Positions 1 through 11,500 of a stretch of DNA of 64,000 nucleotides are shown here, piece by piece. Every line of letters begins with the position of its first letter. Position 1 is the first letter of the stretch. The notes beneath the pieces were generated by a model that was given only the letters and a program-made list of their open reading frames with translations, had not been told where the DNA came from and did no database searches. The position numbers and the translations under genes are program-made. The DNA is from Sipunculus nudus. Its lineage: Eukaryota > Annelida > Sipuncula > Golfingiida > Sipunculidae. Location: contig CM049310.1 of assembly GCA_026874595.1 (NCBI GenBank), positions 14,670,058 through 14,734,057 of the forward strand, in the 5' to 3' direction.

Positions 1-1203
1 TAAGGAAAAACTACAATGTATAATTGCTACGTGAGGAATGTGCCCAGTCCATAGATTGACTAAAGAAAATTTATTAGATGACTCTCAACAGTTCTGATTT
101 AAAAACATAAAACGTTCACTTTGATCTGCCTGGGCGGGAAATTAAGCGTGTGATCCAACAAAATTGATGTGAGAAATAAGTTTCAGTTTGAAATTAATAC
201 CTGTAATTTTCGCAAAAAGAACGTGTTTTTAAAGAAAAAGAAGTATCTGGTTAACAAAAGTAAGGTTGCCAACACTGCTTCTCTTGATTTTTACCTTAAT
301 CAGTAACTTCTTTATGAGAAATAAAATCTGTGTGAGACATAAACCTACTCTGACCAACTTTGTAATGTAATATGTGGGGTTATTAGTGTATAATTCATAT
401 AATATTTTTATGAAGATTAGCATTTGGCAAATGATAAAAAAAAAAATGAATTTATGTTCATGACCTCGGCTTCGGTAATTTTTCTACATTATTATAATCA
501 AAATGGCAAATAAGTAAAAAGGATGAAATGTCGTCTTTTCTTGCGAATTACTTCGTCCCATGTAAAATATTTATTCCCAAATCCTTAACGTTAGATGTGA
601 ATTGTTCATTATCAATATGGCTTATTTATTTCTTATTAAGTCATCAATACCACGAAAATATTTTTTTTTTCATTTTTATATGTATGTAAATAATTATAAA
701 TTTAAATAGGAATATTAACACAATATAACATAAGAATACTTACAAGAAAAATGTTACATGACAATTACATAAAATTACATGAGAATACTCTCGTACTTAT
801 TTTGCATTAAATCATTCTCAGTGGCATTAAACTATCAAAATCAACCCTAATTTTTAAATGTAATTTTTATTAGAAAAACAAACCCTTAAAGAATTGTTAT
901 AGTGTTATCAGTCAAAACAATGGTCAGGACAACACTTAATCCACCTGTTCCCTGTCTCATTCATTGGGTTACACGGCTCTAGATCAAATTGACTGAAAAG
1001 CCTTCTGTTTTTTAAACTGTTAAAACATTCACCAGGATACTAAACAAACGGGCCTTTTGGCCTCGTCTGAAACCAGTCTGCCTAGAAGTGACCATTTGAG
1101 CCCATGAAGAGAATAGGATGAGTCACTGGTTACATAACCAGACAAAGCACTTCCAATCCATTTAATATGACCACCTCAGGAGTCATTCGTAACTTTTCAG
1201 CTA
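1..1203. other. AT-rich non-coding stretch
   Basis: I see no supportable gene here. The longest open frame (64 codons, - strand) is low-complexity and unrecognised. The stretch is AT-rich with poly-A and poly-T runs and no clear repeat borders. It lies upstream of the short inverted-repeat element at 1204. Confidence 0.6.
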
Positions 1204-1520
1204 GCATTCCATACGTGCGTACATGCAGTACGCATGCTCATGCGATACGTATGCGTATGCAGCTATAGAAAACGGACGTCTATGATTCCATTCATACGTA
1301 TGCGTATGCGGTACGCACGCAGCAAGAATTGGGCGTATATTATAGAGCTGTATGAGTATAGAAGTCATCTGCCAACGGAATACCCATCACTGACGTCTAC
1401 GTGTGGAATTTACCCGTCCGTTAGCATGCATATGCGTTTTCAGTCGCTACAGTGAGCGATCGAAACGTGCCTCATGCGCATACGTATGACATACGTGCTG
1501 CATACGCATATATGGAATGC
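1204..1520. mobile_element. Candidate MITE with imperfect terminal inverted repeats
   Basis: The left end starts GCATTCCATA and the right end finishes with its complement, TATGGAATGC. The inverted similarity extends about 35-50 bp inward with a 2-bp gap and C/T or G/A differences (TGCGTA, then TGCAG, then ACG and ATG blocks). Both arms are rich in alternating purine-pyrimidine words such as TACGTATGCG. There is no transposase frame and no clear target-site duplication, so the superfamily cannot be named. A chance palindromic CpG-rich repeat is the alternative. Confidence 0.4.
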
Positions 1521-1801
1521 CTCCAAGAGAATATAATGTGTCCGATTCCTAACTGCATACACATATGTACAACATTTGCATATATATGGTATTCCAACTT
1601 TGGAGTGAAGCTGATTAAATGGCCTGGTGCAAGGGGTTTTTTTTTAATCGTTGCTGTTTAATAAATGTGCTATTTGAAGCTGGAATTGTTTCACAGTAAT
1701 GCCGAATACATACAAACATGTGTGATTTATTTTTCCACTCATGTTTACATTCGTAGTAATAATACTGTTGGTTAGCGTAATGTTTAGAGTAAGGACCAGT
1801 C

Positions 1802-2050
1802 ATGGGTACACGTCGTGGAGATGGGTACACGTCGTGGAGATGGGTACACGTCGTGGAGATGGGTACACGTCGTGGAGATGGGTACACGTCGTGGAGATGG
1901 GTTCACGTCGTGGAGATGGGTACACGTCGTGGAGATGGGTACACGTCGTGGAGATGGGTACACGTCGTGGAGATGGGTACACGTCGTGGAGATGGGTACA
2001 CGTCGTGGAGATGGGTACACGTCAGTGGAGATGGGTACACGTCGTGGAGA
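1802..2050. repeat. 19-bp minisatellite, about 13 copies
   Basis: The unit ATGGGTACACGTCGTGGAG repeats head to tail. Copies start at 1802, 1821, 1840 and so on to 2031. One copy has GGTTCAC in place of GGTACAC, and the copy at 2011 carries one inserted A, making it 20 bp. Because 19 is not a multiple of 3 and the unit contains no stop in any register on either strand, the array is open in all six frames. Apparent proteins here are artefacts. Confidence 0.95.
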
Positions 2051-3404
2051 TCAACACACGACGTGAATCTGGAAAGATATATAACGAGAAGGCTTAGATT
2101 ATGTTATTTGATAAGCTGTGTTTTATATGATATCGATTCCAGAATAATATAGGCCTAAGTTTATAATTGGTGTCTGAATGTTAGAGTACATGGTACCTTA
2201 ATTTAGAGTAATACCACGTTAAAAATGTTTGAAATATACAAAATAACAAAGAAAAGCCATTTAATTATTTCCTCATATCGAGGGTGGTCATTATCTGCGT
2301 AGCACAGAGAAGTGTAACTTTACCTCCAATTTAATTCGAGTACAACTTCTATACGTCTTGTGCAGCATGGTTAAGTCATTCTGTGTAAAAGTGTCTTACG
2401 GATTACATGTTTTTTTTAAGTGAAAATCATTGAATGTTAAAATGTCAAAGCGTTGTACATTTGTATTTTAATAGTTTGCTTTTCTTTCAAATGTACAAAG
2501 ACATGATTCCTTATAGCCGCCGACATCGACGCAACAGATTTCTGGTTTCTGTTGCGTCGCCGGCCCACCAAAGGGCTAACTGGGGTTTTAGCACGATACG
2601 ATCTGTTACTCTTAGAAAGATAATTAAAAAAAAAATTCCTATGGTTTTAGAAAACCAATGTTCACATAATGTTGTATGTCGAAAGGCCTGTAATAAAAAT
2701 AACCATTCTGGAAAGCATGAAGCACCTGTAACATCAACAACTGATAGTATTTGTCCAGAGAGAATTGAAGCATTAACAGCCCCGGTAGACATCTTGCATT
2801 TGGTGGCAGCCCTGTATAAGGCTTTAGGCCTGTGTACTATTATGTTCACATTTTAACTTCCTTGGTGCAAAATAGGACTGAGAACAGAACAGTAATGTTT
2901 TCTAGTGGTCAAATATACAATACACATAGATGTACTGAACATTAATCAATGGATATATGTTAAATCTCACAGTTGTGTTATAATCACAGTTAACTGCAGG
3001 TGCAATCTATGGACTCCACCATGCGTCACTCACTGAAAAAAAGCAATTGAGGAGTTCATTCTTATGGGCTAGATTCCTTAGGTCATAATAATTAAATATT
3101 GATTAAAAACTGATTATATAGGCCTACATCGATCTGATGCCTAGGAAGTGTTCAGTGTTTATTACGATGTTTAGTAACCTCGTCCTTTGAATTGCTGAAG
3201 TAACATTGAATTAATACCCAAAATAGAAATATGCTAGTCTGTCATTTTCGTTTACAAATATAGGAGGACCTTTTATTCGCAAGAAGAAATAAACACTTGC
3301 CAGGTGAGTACGTTGCAACAGAACACAAACGGTTCTCCAGACTTAACCAGTATGTGGCGACATCTGCTGACAGTACTTGAAAAAAGCATTGGAGTGTACG
3401 CCAA
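2051..3404. other. Non-coding stretch upstream of the peptidase gene
   Basis: This stretch holds a perfect 12-bp hairpin at 2527-2559. It also holds a 140-codon frame at 2434-2856 (+) with no recognisable domain, no codon-level signature and a heavily basic, low-complexity middle; I do not accept it as a gene. A promoter for the S28 peptidase should lie in the last few hundred bases, but I see no convincing TATA box. Confidence 0.5.
2527..2559. repeat. Perfect 12-bp inverted repeat (hairpin)
   Basis: The arm CGACGCAACAGA (2527-2538) is followed by a 9-base loop and its exact complement TCTGTTGCGTCG (2548-2559). It is GC-richer than its surroundings. No terminator, RNA gene or transposon end is recognisable around it, so its role is unknown. 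Confidence 0.8.
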
Positions 3405-3494
3405 GTCACATGATATTTAGATCCCAGTCCTGTTGTTGTCACATGACATTTGTTGTATTAATGTGTCATGTGACATTTGTTGTATTCATGTGAC
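3405..3494 (+). promoter_or_regulatory. Cluster of four M-box/CLEAR-like E-boxes before the peptidase start
   Basis: There are four related sites within 100 bp of the predicted start codon: GTCACATGA at 3405-3413, GTCACATGAC at 3438-3447, GTCATGTGAC at 3465-3474 and TCATGTGAC at 3486-3494. The last three sit in an imperfect duplication that includes the word ATTTGTTGTATT. YCAYRTGA-type E-boxes are bound by MITF/TFE bHLH-Zip factors, and GTCACGTGAC is the lysosomal CLEAR element. The gene encodes a DPP7-type vesicular/lysosomal peptidase, so TFEB/MITF-like control is plausible. This is inferred from motifs only. Confidence 0.4.
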
Positions 3495-3501
3495 CTGCAA
3501 A

Positions 3502-3670
3502 ATGGATGGCCGCGTTTTCCAGATGTTGTTTTGCGGGCTTTTTGCCTTACATGTATGTTCTCAAAAAGTCCCTTACACTGAGAAATTTTTCACACAACCT
3601 GTCGATCACTTCAATTTTAACTCCAAGCCTTACGGAAAATCAACATACCAACAGAGGTACCTTGTACAAG
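3502..3670 (+). CDS. S28 serine peptidase (DPP7/PRCP-like), exon 1
   Basis: This exon encodes the N-terminus of a prolyl-/dipeptidyl-peptidase of family S28. These enzymes are secreted or lysosomal and release N-terminal dipeptides (DPP7) or cleave after proline (PRCP). Residues 1 to about 21 form a signal peptide with a hydrophobic core around QMLFCGLFALHVC. The mature part contains FFTQPVDHFNF followed by YQQRYLVQ, the conserved opening of the family (F-x-Q-x-x-D-H-F-N-F, then QRYL). An in-frame ATG exists at 3433, but the 3502 start places the signal peptide at the terminus. The exon ends at CAAG followed by gtcagt (donor at 3671), leaving one base of a split Asp codon that exon 2 completes. 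The catalytic Ser, Asp and His would be in later exons not seen here. Confidence 0.85.
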
Positions 3671-4151
3671 GTCAGTATATGTGATGTGCTTGAAGACTAG
3701 AGCGTTCCCTTGAATCGGTTTAATTCAGGTTCGAAATATGTTAGCCTTGCTACAGTCTGCAGCGTTGACATATTGTTAACAAGTGTCAATAACTGATTGA
3801 AGATGGAATACGTACCTGTCGGGCTAATGATAACGTGATAATCAGGCCTTCTGATTGCAGGGGCGGATCCAGTATTTAGGAAAAGGAGGGTCCAACCCAG
3901 GACAGGAGGACTAATTACTAATAACATTAAGGAATTTTGCTGATTATTGGACGTTGGAGGTTAGATATTCAGAATCAGAATAATCCTCCGTTGCTCCAAA
4001 GACCTCCCACTGTCCGTGAACTCTAAATCAGCGTTTCCATGCCTGATTAAGAGTAACCCTGAAACACAGCAAGTCATAGTTCTTCGTAATCGTTGGGAGC
4101 AATTATTAGAGCAGCACCAAGGGCCATTTCGGAGCAGGAGCCAACCCCATC
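3671..4151. other. Start of intron 1 of the S28 peptidase gene
   Basis: Intron 1 runs from the donor at 3671 to the acceptor CAG ending at 13278, about 9.6 kb. This first part is non-coding and holds a GGGGCGGATCC-type repeat scrap at 3858-3920. Confidence 0.7.
3858..3920. repeat. Fragment of a GGGGCGGATCCAG-type dispersed repeat
   Basis: The words CAGGGGCGGATCCAG, TTTAGGAAAAGGAGGGTCC, AACCCAGG and AGGAGGACTAAT recur in reverse orientation at about 55905-55965. This gives two copies of the same family in the window. The class is not established. Confidence 0.7.
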
Positions 4152-4380
4152 ATGATTAAATTTGCGTTTATTAATCAGTGTTTACCTAATATGGGTTCTA
4201 ATATGTTTGTGTGTGCCCTTGACGCTACAGCGACTTTTGACAGATTGTCATATACCACTCTGTTTAACAAGCTCCTAAGAAAAAACATTCATATTTGCAT
4301 TATTAGATTGCTATTTCATTGGTATATTAATCAAGATATGCATGTAGCTGTCCGGTGGAACTTTACAGATTCTGAATACT
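4152..4380 (+). pseudogene. Non-LTR retrotransposon (LINE) reverse-transcriptase fragment
   Basis: The frame from 4152 reads MFVCALDATATFDR at about residues 18-31, then LFNKLLRKNI and RLLFHWYINQDMHV. This matches RT motif A of LINE elements (F-x-x-x-LD-x-x-x-x-FD), with the catalytic Asp kept, plus the following helix. Only about 70 residues are recognisable. No endonuclease, palm YxDD motif or tail is present, so this is a dead scrap inside intron 1. Its 3' side runs into the 24-bp minisatellite. The clade (CR1, RTE or jockey type) cannot be settled from this length. Confidence 0.7.
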
Positions 4381-4424
4381 CAAGGTCACAAACGGAGCAG
4401 ACAAGGTGGGATACAGAAGAGGTG

Positions 4425-5034
4425 TTAGGCCTACTCCATGTTATCATGTTAGGCCTACTCCATGTTATCATGTTAGGCCTACTGCGTGTTATCATGTAAG
4501 GCCTACTGCGTGTTATCATGTTAGGCCTACTGCGTGTTATCATGTTAGGCCTACTGCGTGTTATCATGTTAGGCCTACTGCGTGTTATCATGTTAGGCCT
4601 ACTCTGTGTTATCATGTTAGGCCTTCTGCGTGTTATCATGTTAGGCCTACTGCGTGTTATCATGTTAGGTCTACTGCGTGTTATCATGTTAGGCCTACTG
4701 CGTGTTATCATGTTAGGTCCACTGCGTGTTATCATGTTAGGTCTACTGCGTGTTATCATGTTAGGTCTACTGCGTGTTATCATGTTAGGTCTACTGCGTG
4801 TTATCATGTTAGGCCTACTGCCTGTTATCATGTTAGGCCTACTGCGTGTTATCATGTTAGGCCTACTGCGTGTTATCATGTTAGGCCTACTGCGTGTTAT
4901 CATGTTAGGCCTACTGCGTGTTATCATGTTAGGTCTACTGCGTGTTATCATGTTAGGCCTACTGCGTGTTATCATGTTAGGTCTACTGCGTGTTATCATG
5001 TTAGGTCTACTGTGTGTTATCATGTTAGGCCTAA
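4425..5034. repeat. 24-bp minisatellite, about 25.4 copies
   Basis: The unit TTAGGCCTACTGCGTGTTAT plus CATG repeats exactly every 24 bp from 4425 to a partial copy at 5025. Point variants recur in several copies (GGTCTACTG for GGCCTACTG, CTCCATG at the start, CTCTGTG). Since 24 is divisible by 3, two + frames and one - frame stay open throughout, giving spurious repetitive proteins of 180-230 residues. It lies in intron 1 of the S28 gene. Confidence 0.97.
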
Positions 5035-5522
5035 CAAATCACCTTCTTGTGTCATTTTATATCTGATGACTTCTCTGACATAATGACATGTATAAACAAA
5101 TACAATCTTTATATTGTAAAACTAATACAATAATAAGTAAATTTTCTCACTGTTCAGAAATATAAGAGAGTATTTATTTCAAATGTTTTGCTCTAGCCTG
5201 TGGTGTCGCTATAAGCACAGTACCTATGACAAGCTGAGAATAGCATACAATAATGCCTTTAGGATTTAAATGTTTCTGCCCAAATAGTATAGTGCATCCG
5301 AAAAATGTTTAACCAAGAGAGACATTTCCTTGGAGGTTCTGTCACTAAAAACACAACATTAATTGAAAACACACATAAAAATGTTAATAATTTGTCAGTT
5401 AATAATATCAGTACCATGAGTAATTTTGAAATATTGGGTGAATCATATCTATATAAGCTGTATTTGTGTTCTACACAGTTAACTAAATATTGACTGCTAT
5501 TATGTTAGGAATCAAATTTTTT
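5035..5522. other. Intronic stretch, no feature seen
   Basis: AT-rich sequence between the minisatellite and the first Helitron-like copy. No gene or repeat border is recognised. Confidence 0.6.
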
Positions 5523-6854
5523 AGCTCAGCTGACTAAGTCAACTCATTAACTGAGCTATAGTGATCCGTCAGTGTCCGTCATCTGTCTGTCTGTCTGTCC
5601 GATGTTAGACTGGCACATATTGACACTGTTGAACCTAGAAATCTGTAACTGAATATCCATAATAAGGATAATAAAAAATCTCCTTGGAAACCTGAAATTA
5701 GGTCACTTGATCTATATCTTCTGAGCTATGGGGCTTGTAAGTACCCCCAGAATAATTGAAAATTTGATACAAAACCTCCAGTATCTTGTTAATTAATGCA
5801 TTGATTGCATAAATCTTGCCCTGAAATTGACCATGACTTAGCAGGTTGTCAGTTCCCATAAACTGGTTGCGCCACCTACATTTTTTCTAATTTTTAAGAT
5901 TTTTTTCTGTTTTTTAAACCGTCAAATGACAGCTGTTATGTCATTTTCTTAACTGTGGTGTAATCTGGTGTCCTGAAACCTAGTGTGTTTTATCACTGGT
6001 TTCTTTATTTCCTGAAGAAGATGGTACCACCAGTTTTTTTAAATATATTTTATGAATTTTTTCCTTTATTTTGAGACTGCCAAATTATATTGATACTATC
6101 AGATTTGCCTCATAGTAATCACCCTGTCCATCTGTCTATCTGTCTGTTTGTCTTTCTGTATGTCCATCAAATTGGTTTCCTGATGATTACTCCATTTTGG
6201 TTTTACATATCAATTTCAAACTTGAATTATTTATGACCTACCTCTAAAGCAAGAACTCAATTGATTTTTGGGTCATAAGGTCAAAGGTCAAGGTGACAGG
6301 ACTCTCATATTTAGAAAGATTGTGGATACTTTTCAAGTCACATCTTTCATCCAAACCTTCCATCTAGCACATATAGGTGTCCTGCAAATAGGAGATGAAC
6401 CTGATTGATTTTGGTCACAAGGTCAAAGGTCAAGGTCAGAGTGGCAGTCTGTCCACATATTTGTTTCTGAATGATAACTCCAGTTTGGATTGACAAATTT
6501 ATATCAAACTTGTTCTAATTTGAAAATGGAAAATTTTGATAATTTTTTAACAGCCTCTTATTTCAGTTAATGAATTAAATGTGTATTATCATATTTTGAT
6601 CAACTCATCTCCACATTCTTTTTATGAGTTACATGCATATTGGTCACTTTGTTGAGATACCATACTTCTACAAATATGTAATCATGAGAGGCCCCTGCAT
6701 CTTTCATGAAGCCAATAAAAGTACACAGGCAACTTCAAATATGTGTATTGTGTACCTTTCTCAAATAATGATACACAAATATCTTAGGTTTTTATAAAAA
6801 AATATTTTTATAATTAATTCTCAGCTGAGCACCGTGACCCACAGGTCCCTTGTT
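5523..6854 (+). mobile_element. Helitron-like non-autonomous element, copy 1 (AGGTCA subfamily)
   Basis: The left end is AGCTCAGCTGACT after a T-run. The right end is TCAGCTGAGC (6821-6830), then ACCGTGACCCACAGGTCCCTTGTT to about 6854. The first ten bases GCTCAGCTGA are inversely repeated not at the very 3' end but about 24 bases inside it, followed by a short hairpin (GACC...GGTC) and a TTGTT tail. This asymmetric arrangement is what is described for Helitron2/Helentron-type elements. The interior has a GTCTGTCTGTCC tract near the 5' end and two AGGTCA modules at 6278 and 6420. There is no Rep/helicase frame, so it is non-autonomous. It lies in intron 1 of the S28 gene. Confidence 0.7.
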
Positions 6855-8299
6855 AAAATTTGGGCTGGGTGCACAAGGCAATATTAGTGGTCTGATTACA
6901 ATTCTTTGCTCAGTGCATACACTGGTGTCCCTGCCCGGAGAACATGGCTATAGAAAGCAGTGGTTACATGAACTGATGTCTTGGACAACAGCTGTGTATA
7001 ACCACTGCATGAGGAGCATAGTGCTTACACTGTATGAAAGATTCCAAAGTAATAAATACATGAGTAAATCTCCCTGTATATAAGTTGATGCTTTGTCTAA
7101 TGGCAAGTATGTCTACATTCATGTCTTCACTGCATGGCCAGCTAGTTTGAGAAAACCAGCTGCTGGAGAACTACCTGCTCATATCCGGTGTAGATATCTC
7201 ATATCTTTGATACTGCCAGATAAAAAGTTTAACAGTTAATGCTATCTAGCTTAAATTCATTGCGGGGATAAATTTTATAAATTGAAATATTGTTCTTGAG
7301 GCATAGAGCCTTAGTTATTTCTGGAAACTTTGATCCAGAATCTGTAAACACTTAACAGGGATGATCAAGTTATAAAATGTGGTGACTGTGTGTATCACAA
7401 ATAATATGGTACCTAAAAATCTTTAGGTTTATAAAATTTTTAACAGTAATAAAAGCTATTTGTGATAATGTCTCAGTGCCATCTCAATCAAGGGAAAAAA
7501 GGGAACTCTCAGGGAAAAATTCATATCAGGTATTTCCTAATTTTGTACACTAAAAAAAATAAAAGACAATTTTTTTTTTATTCTGCCTGTGAATTGTGAG
7601 GGGCCCCTTCTATTTGATTGACATGATGCAGAACAAATATTGTTTCATGTTTTAACACTAGATGGTGCTGACAAGCAGAAGTAGTTTACTATAACATCAT
7701 TACTTTAATATTACTTATTAAATTATTGAGGTCAATAAAAGCCAGCACAAAGCTATTTAATATTTACTTAGTAATAGCTTAGGGCTGATTGTGCCTCTTT
7801 ATAGTAAATCTCTACCAATAAATTCTGATCTAAATCACCTGACAAAAGTTTGGCAGAATTAATTTACTATTGTCAATAAAGAACATGTGAAAATGTTATG
7901 TACTTGGCTAAAGAAAAACATACCAGGGCTTTTTTACTTTTGAAAGTACTTGCCTAGTCAGGGTGGTAACATACTAACATCTAGCTTTGACATGCCCTAC
8001 CAGAGATTTTTCCTTGTCAGACAATATCAAGTGATTAGAGCCATGAACACATTTAAAGTACCTTTGTTCCAAATGACTATAAATCTAGTTTTACCTTGAT
8101 TTATTGTATGTCAGACAAAAAACATGCTCAAATGCTTATTTGTTAATTATATTTCTCTTTAATATTTGTACAGATAGACATAAAAGGTAATTTAAGAATT
8201 TATAAAGCTGCTTTCAATATGATTTTATTTTTATTTCTCAACAAAGAATAAAATGGCTGATTGTTGAGATTCATGCCTTTGGGTAAAGATTTTGGTTAG
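6855..8299. other. Intronic stretch with traces of older repeats
   Basis: I recognise no gene. A CTCF-like word ACACTAGATGGTGCTG lies at 7655-7670. The sequence around 7922-8010 contains CAGGGC and TTGCC words like those of the hAT-like repeat at 8300-8412 and may be its degraded other end. Confidence 0.5.
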
Positions 8300-8412
8300 G
8301 CCTATACTTGCCCACTCAGGATAGTAGGAGTCAAATTTTGGTTGCCATTCCACCATTTTCTGGAACTTCAACCTGCCAAGGGCAAGCAGTTTTCCATTAT
8401 ATGTTGAGTCCT
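8300..8412 (-). repeat. hAT-like repeat end, related to 47883-48010
   Basis: Read on the - strand, 8412 to 8300 begins CAGGACTCAAC and continues with CTTGCCCTTGGCAGGT, AATGGTGGAATGGCAACCAA and a GGGCAAGT block. The same order of blocks occurs on the + strand from 47883. CAGGRCTC starts are typical of hAT termini. No full element or target duplication could be delimited. Confidence 0.45.
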
Positions 8413-8571
8413 GCATACTCTTGCTTTAAATGGGCAGAAGTTTTTATCTTTATGTTACTTCAGAAGTTGTGAATATTTGGCTATAAATATTTTATTTCCA
8501 ATATCTTTCCACTAGATGGATAATATTTAAAATATGTTTATTTCTGCTTTATTGTATCTATAACTATAATT
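8413..8571. other. Short intronic spacer
   Basis: AT-rich sequence between the hAT-like end and Helitron-like copy 2; nothing else seen. Confidence 0.5.
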
Positions 8572-11500
8572 AGCTCAGCTGACTATAAGTCATCTGAGCT
8601 ATAGTCATGGTCCATTGTCCGTCGTCCGTCCGTCTGTATGTCCGTCCGTCCGTCCGTCTGTCTGGATGTCCGTCCATAAGACTGGCACGTTTTGACACCG
8701 TTGGACCTACGAATCTGAATTTCGGCATACAGTTAGATGTCCCCATAATCTCTTACCATGCCAAAAATTGGGTCAATAGGACTTCATTCCCCTGAGATAT
8801 TAAGGAAAAACCTCAATTTTTTATTAAAAATCTATTTTCACACTTCAGGACTGCCTTAAATCAAAACCACTCATCTGGTTTTCTTCATATTTACCATAAA
8901 TATTCCTCTATATAGTTCCTATCTACATGCCAGATATTAAGTCAGTATTATTTAATTTAAAAAAGTTATGGGCCCAAACATAATGGACTTTGTAAAAAAA
9001 TCAGGAAGATATTTGGTCACTTAAGACCAAAAGTGTTAAAGGTAGGGACTTTTTTCCAGTAATACAACTTATATTAATCAAAATTTAATTGTATACCAAA
9101 AATTAGATCAAAATTTGTTAAATTTTTTTAAATATTGGCAAAAATATAAAATTGGTACCTTAAATTTTGCCCAACTTTGGCCATGGCACGTTTTTTTCCT
9201 GTAAGTACTGTGGATTTAATTTTCACACCATGTATACATAAGGATTTAATCTGTTAAAATCTGAAATTTAAAAATAAAAGCTGCAAAATTAGGCTAGTTA
9301 TTGAATTTTTTTGGAGGCTCTTGTTGTATTCCCTTACATTGTCAAGCAGTCCACTTTGATGACTGTAGGTCATTCAGTGCACATCTCTATGCTCCCCAGG
9401 CTGTTGACATAATTTTAGATGTCCCCAAAATCTCCTACCATACCGAAAATTGGGTCATTGGGACTTTGTTCAGGACTTCGAGATATTAAGGAAAAAAAAA
9501 CTCTGTTTTCCATAAAAAAAGCCATTGTTACACTTCAGGGCTGCCTAATATCAAAACCACTGATCTGTTTTTGATAGTATTTAGGATTCACATTCTTTTA
9601 TACATTTTCTATGAACATACCAAAAATTAGGTTAGTATTGGGTATTATTTTGAAGTTATGGGCCAAAACATAATGCAATTTGTTTAAAAAATCAGGAAAT
9701 ATATTTACTCACATGAGAATTGCTGAACCTAGAGACTTTTTTTCAGGAATATAACTTAATTTAATCAAGATTCAATTGTTTACCCAAAATTAGATCTGAA
9801 TTTTGCAAATTTTTCAAGTTATTAGCATAAATAAAAAATCAATACCTTAAATTTTGTCCAACTTTGGCACTGTTGATTTAATTTTTCACAGCATATATAC
9901 ATAAGGATTGAATCTTTTAAAATCTGAAATTTCAAAGAAATTGATTGGAAAGAATAGCTTTTATTCATGTTTTCATACACCATGTCAAGTGTTGTTTACA
10001 TCTAGCCCACCTAGTAGTACAGCCTTCACTTGCATTATGTAACCCACCCCAGGCAGCTTGCCTTGGGTCAGCTTGGCCACTACCAGCAGGCTTCCCCTCT
10101 GCTCTGCACTCCCTCCCCCCCCCCCAGATGGTGCATAAACTAGATGAATGTTATTATTTTCTGTATGTGATTCATTCTTATTCTAGGCTATGTTACATTT
10201 TAGATTTTGTATTGTACCACCAGGGTTACAATGATTAAAGTGTACATTTAATTGTGTCCACAAAGTGGTGTATTGCTATGAAAGTGTGGATGTTCATGAG
10301 ATAAGTAATTCCTTACTTCAGAGGAGTAAAAACTTTACCAGGTGTGAAATTGACTATTAATTTCAGTAATTAATTAAAACTTGGATAGTAATTAGCACAA
10401 TGATATTGTTTGTTTCTCATTCAACCAACAGTGTGTATACTTTATTTGAAAAGATGTTTTATTTTATCAAATTTACTGAATCTTTTATTTTATTTTGGTG
10501 AATAAAATTAAGCAGGTACTGAAAACTCCAATGTGCAAAACTTTTTAATAGTGATTCAAGGAATATTCTTGTAGATGCCATGTTGTGGCATTATTTTCTA
10601 TTAAATCAGTTTAAACATTAATGATTTAAAAATAATTAAATATATGTGTATGCATAATATGACCCAATATGAGCTACACTCTGGATATATGATGATTGCA
10701 ACTTTTGCAACAATTCTAATATTTTAACTTATAGTTTCAGTTTTTTACTGTGTATATATAATGATTGCAACTTTTGCAACAATTCTAATATTTTAACTTA
10801 TATTTTAAGGTTTTTTCATTTAAAATTTATAAAACCTGTAAATAAAAAAAATGATTCAGATAAAAACTTCTTAATGGAAAAAGTGGATATGCTTAAAAAA
10901 AATAGGCTTATATATAAACTTAAATGCATTATTCCCTTGAAAGTGAAATAAAGGTATTAGTCCATTCTGTCCACTTGCCTGTCCATCTGTAAATTTTCCA
11001 TCTGTAAATTTTCATACATTACAGTATCTCAAAACTTTTACTGTTTTTCTTCATGACAGTCTTGTCAGAGTATTAGTTTGCAATCATATATTTAGAACTT
11101 TACTATAACCAAGTAGGAGGGCCCCTTTCCTCTTAGCTTTTCATATTCTTATATAAAGGAAAAACATTACAATAGAATATTTCTACATCCACCTTCGTGC
11201 TGCCCTCACTTTTCCCTTCTCCGAACCCCATCCCAAAGTCAGCCTCAGTAAGCAAGAACAAGATGAATCAGATATATTCATACTTTAATATTTTGTATAA
11301 CTATTCGTCCATAGGTACCTATGTACATGCCAGAAATTATGTCAATATTGTGTAATATGTAGACATAGTGGGCATCACAATAATGTACCTTGTCAAGACT
11401 AAAGAGATATTGTGTCATACGGTCACAAATTCATAAATCACTTCATCAGCATAGTTAATCATGACACCATATCTGTCAAATTGAAAGCTTGCAGACTACC

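Noticed and set aside
1741-2152. Overlapping repetitive proteins of 60-118 residues on both strands
   Set aside because: They only read the 19-bp minisatellite, which is open in all six frames.
2434-2856. 140-codon open frame
   Set aside because: No recognisable domain, spans a poly-A tract and a hairpin, and has competing frames on the other strand.
4425-5034. CRISPR-like array of regular repeats
   Set aside because: Units are directly adjacent 24-mers without unique spacers, in a eukaryotic intron.
4331-5083. Repetitive proteins of 180-230 residues on both strands
   Set aside because: They are translations of the 24-bp minisatellite.
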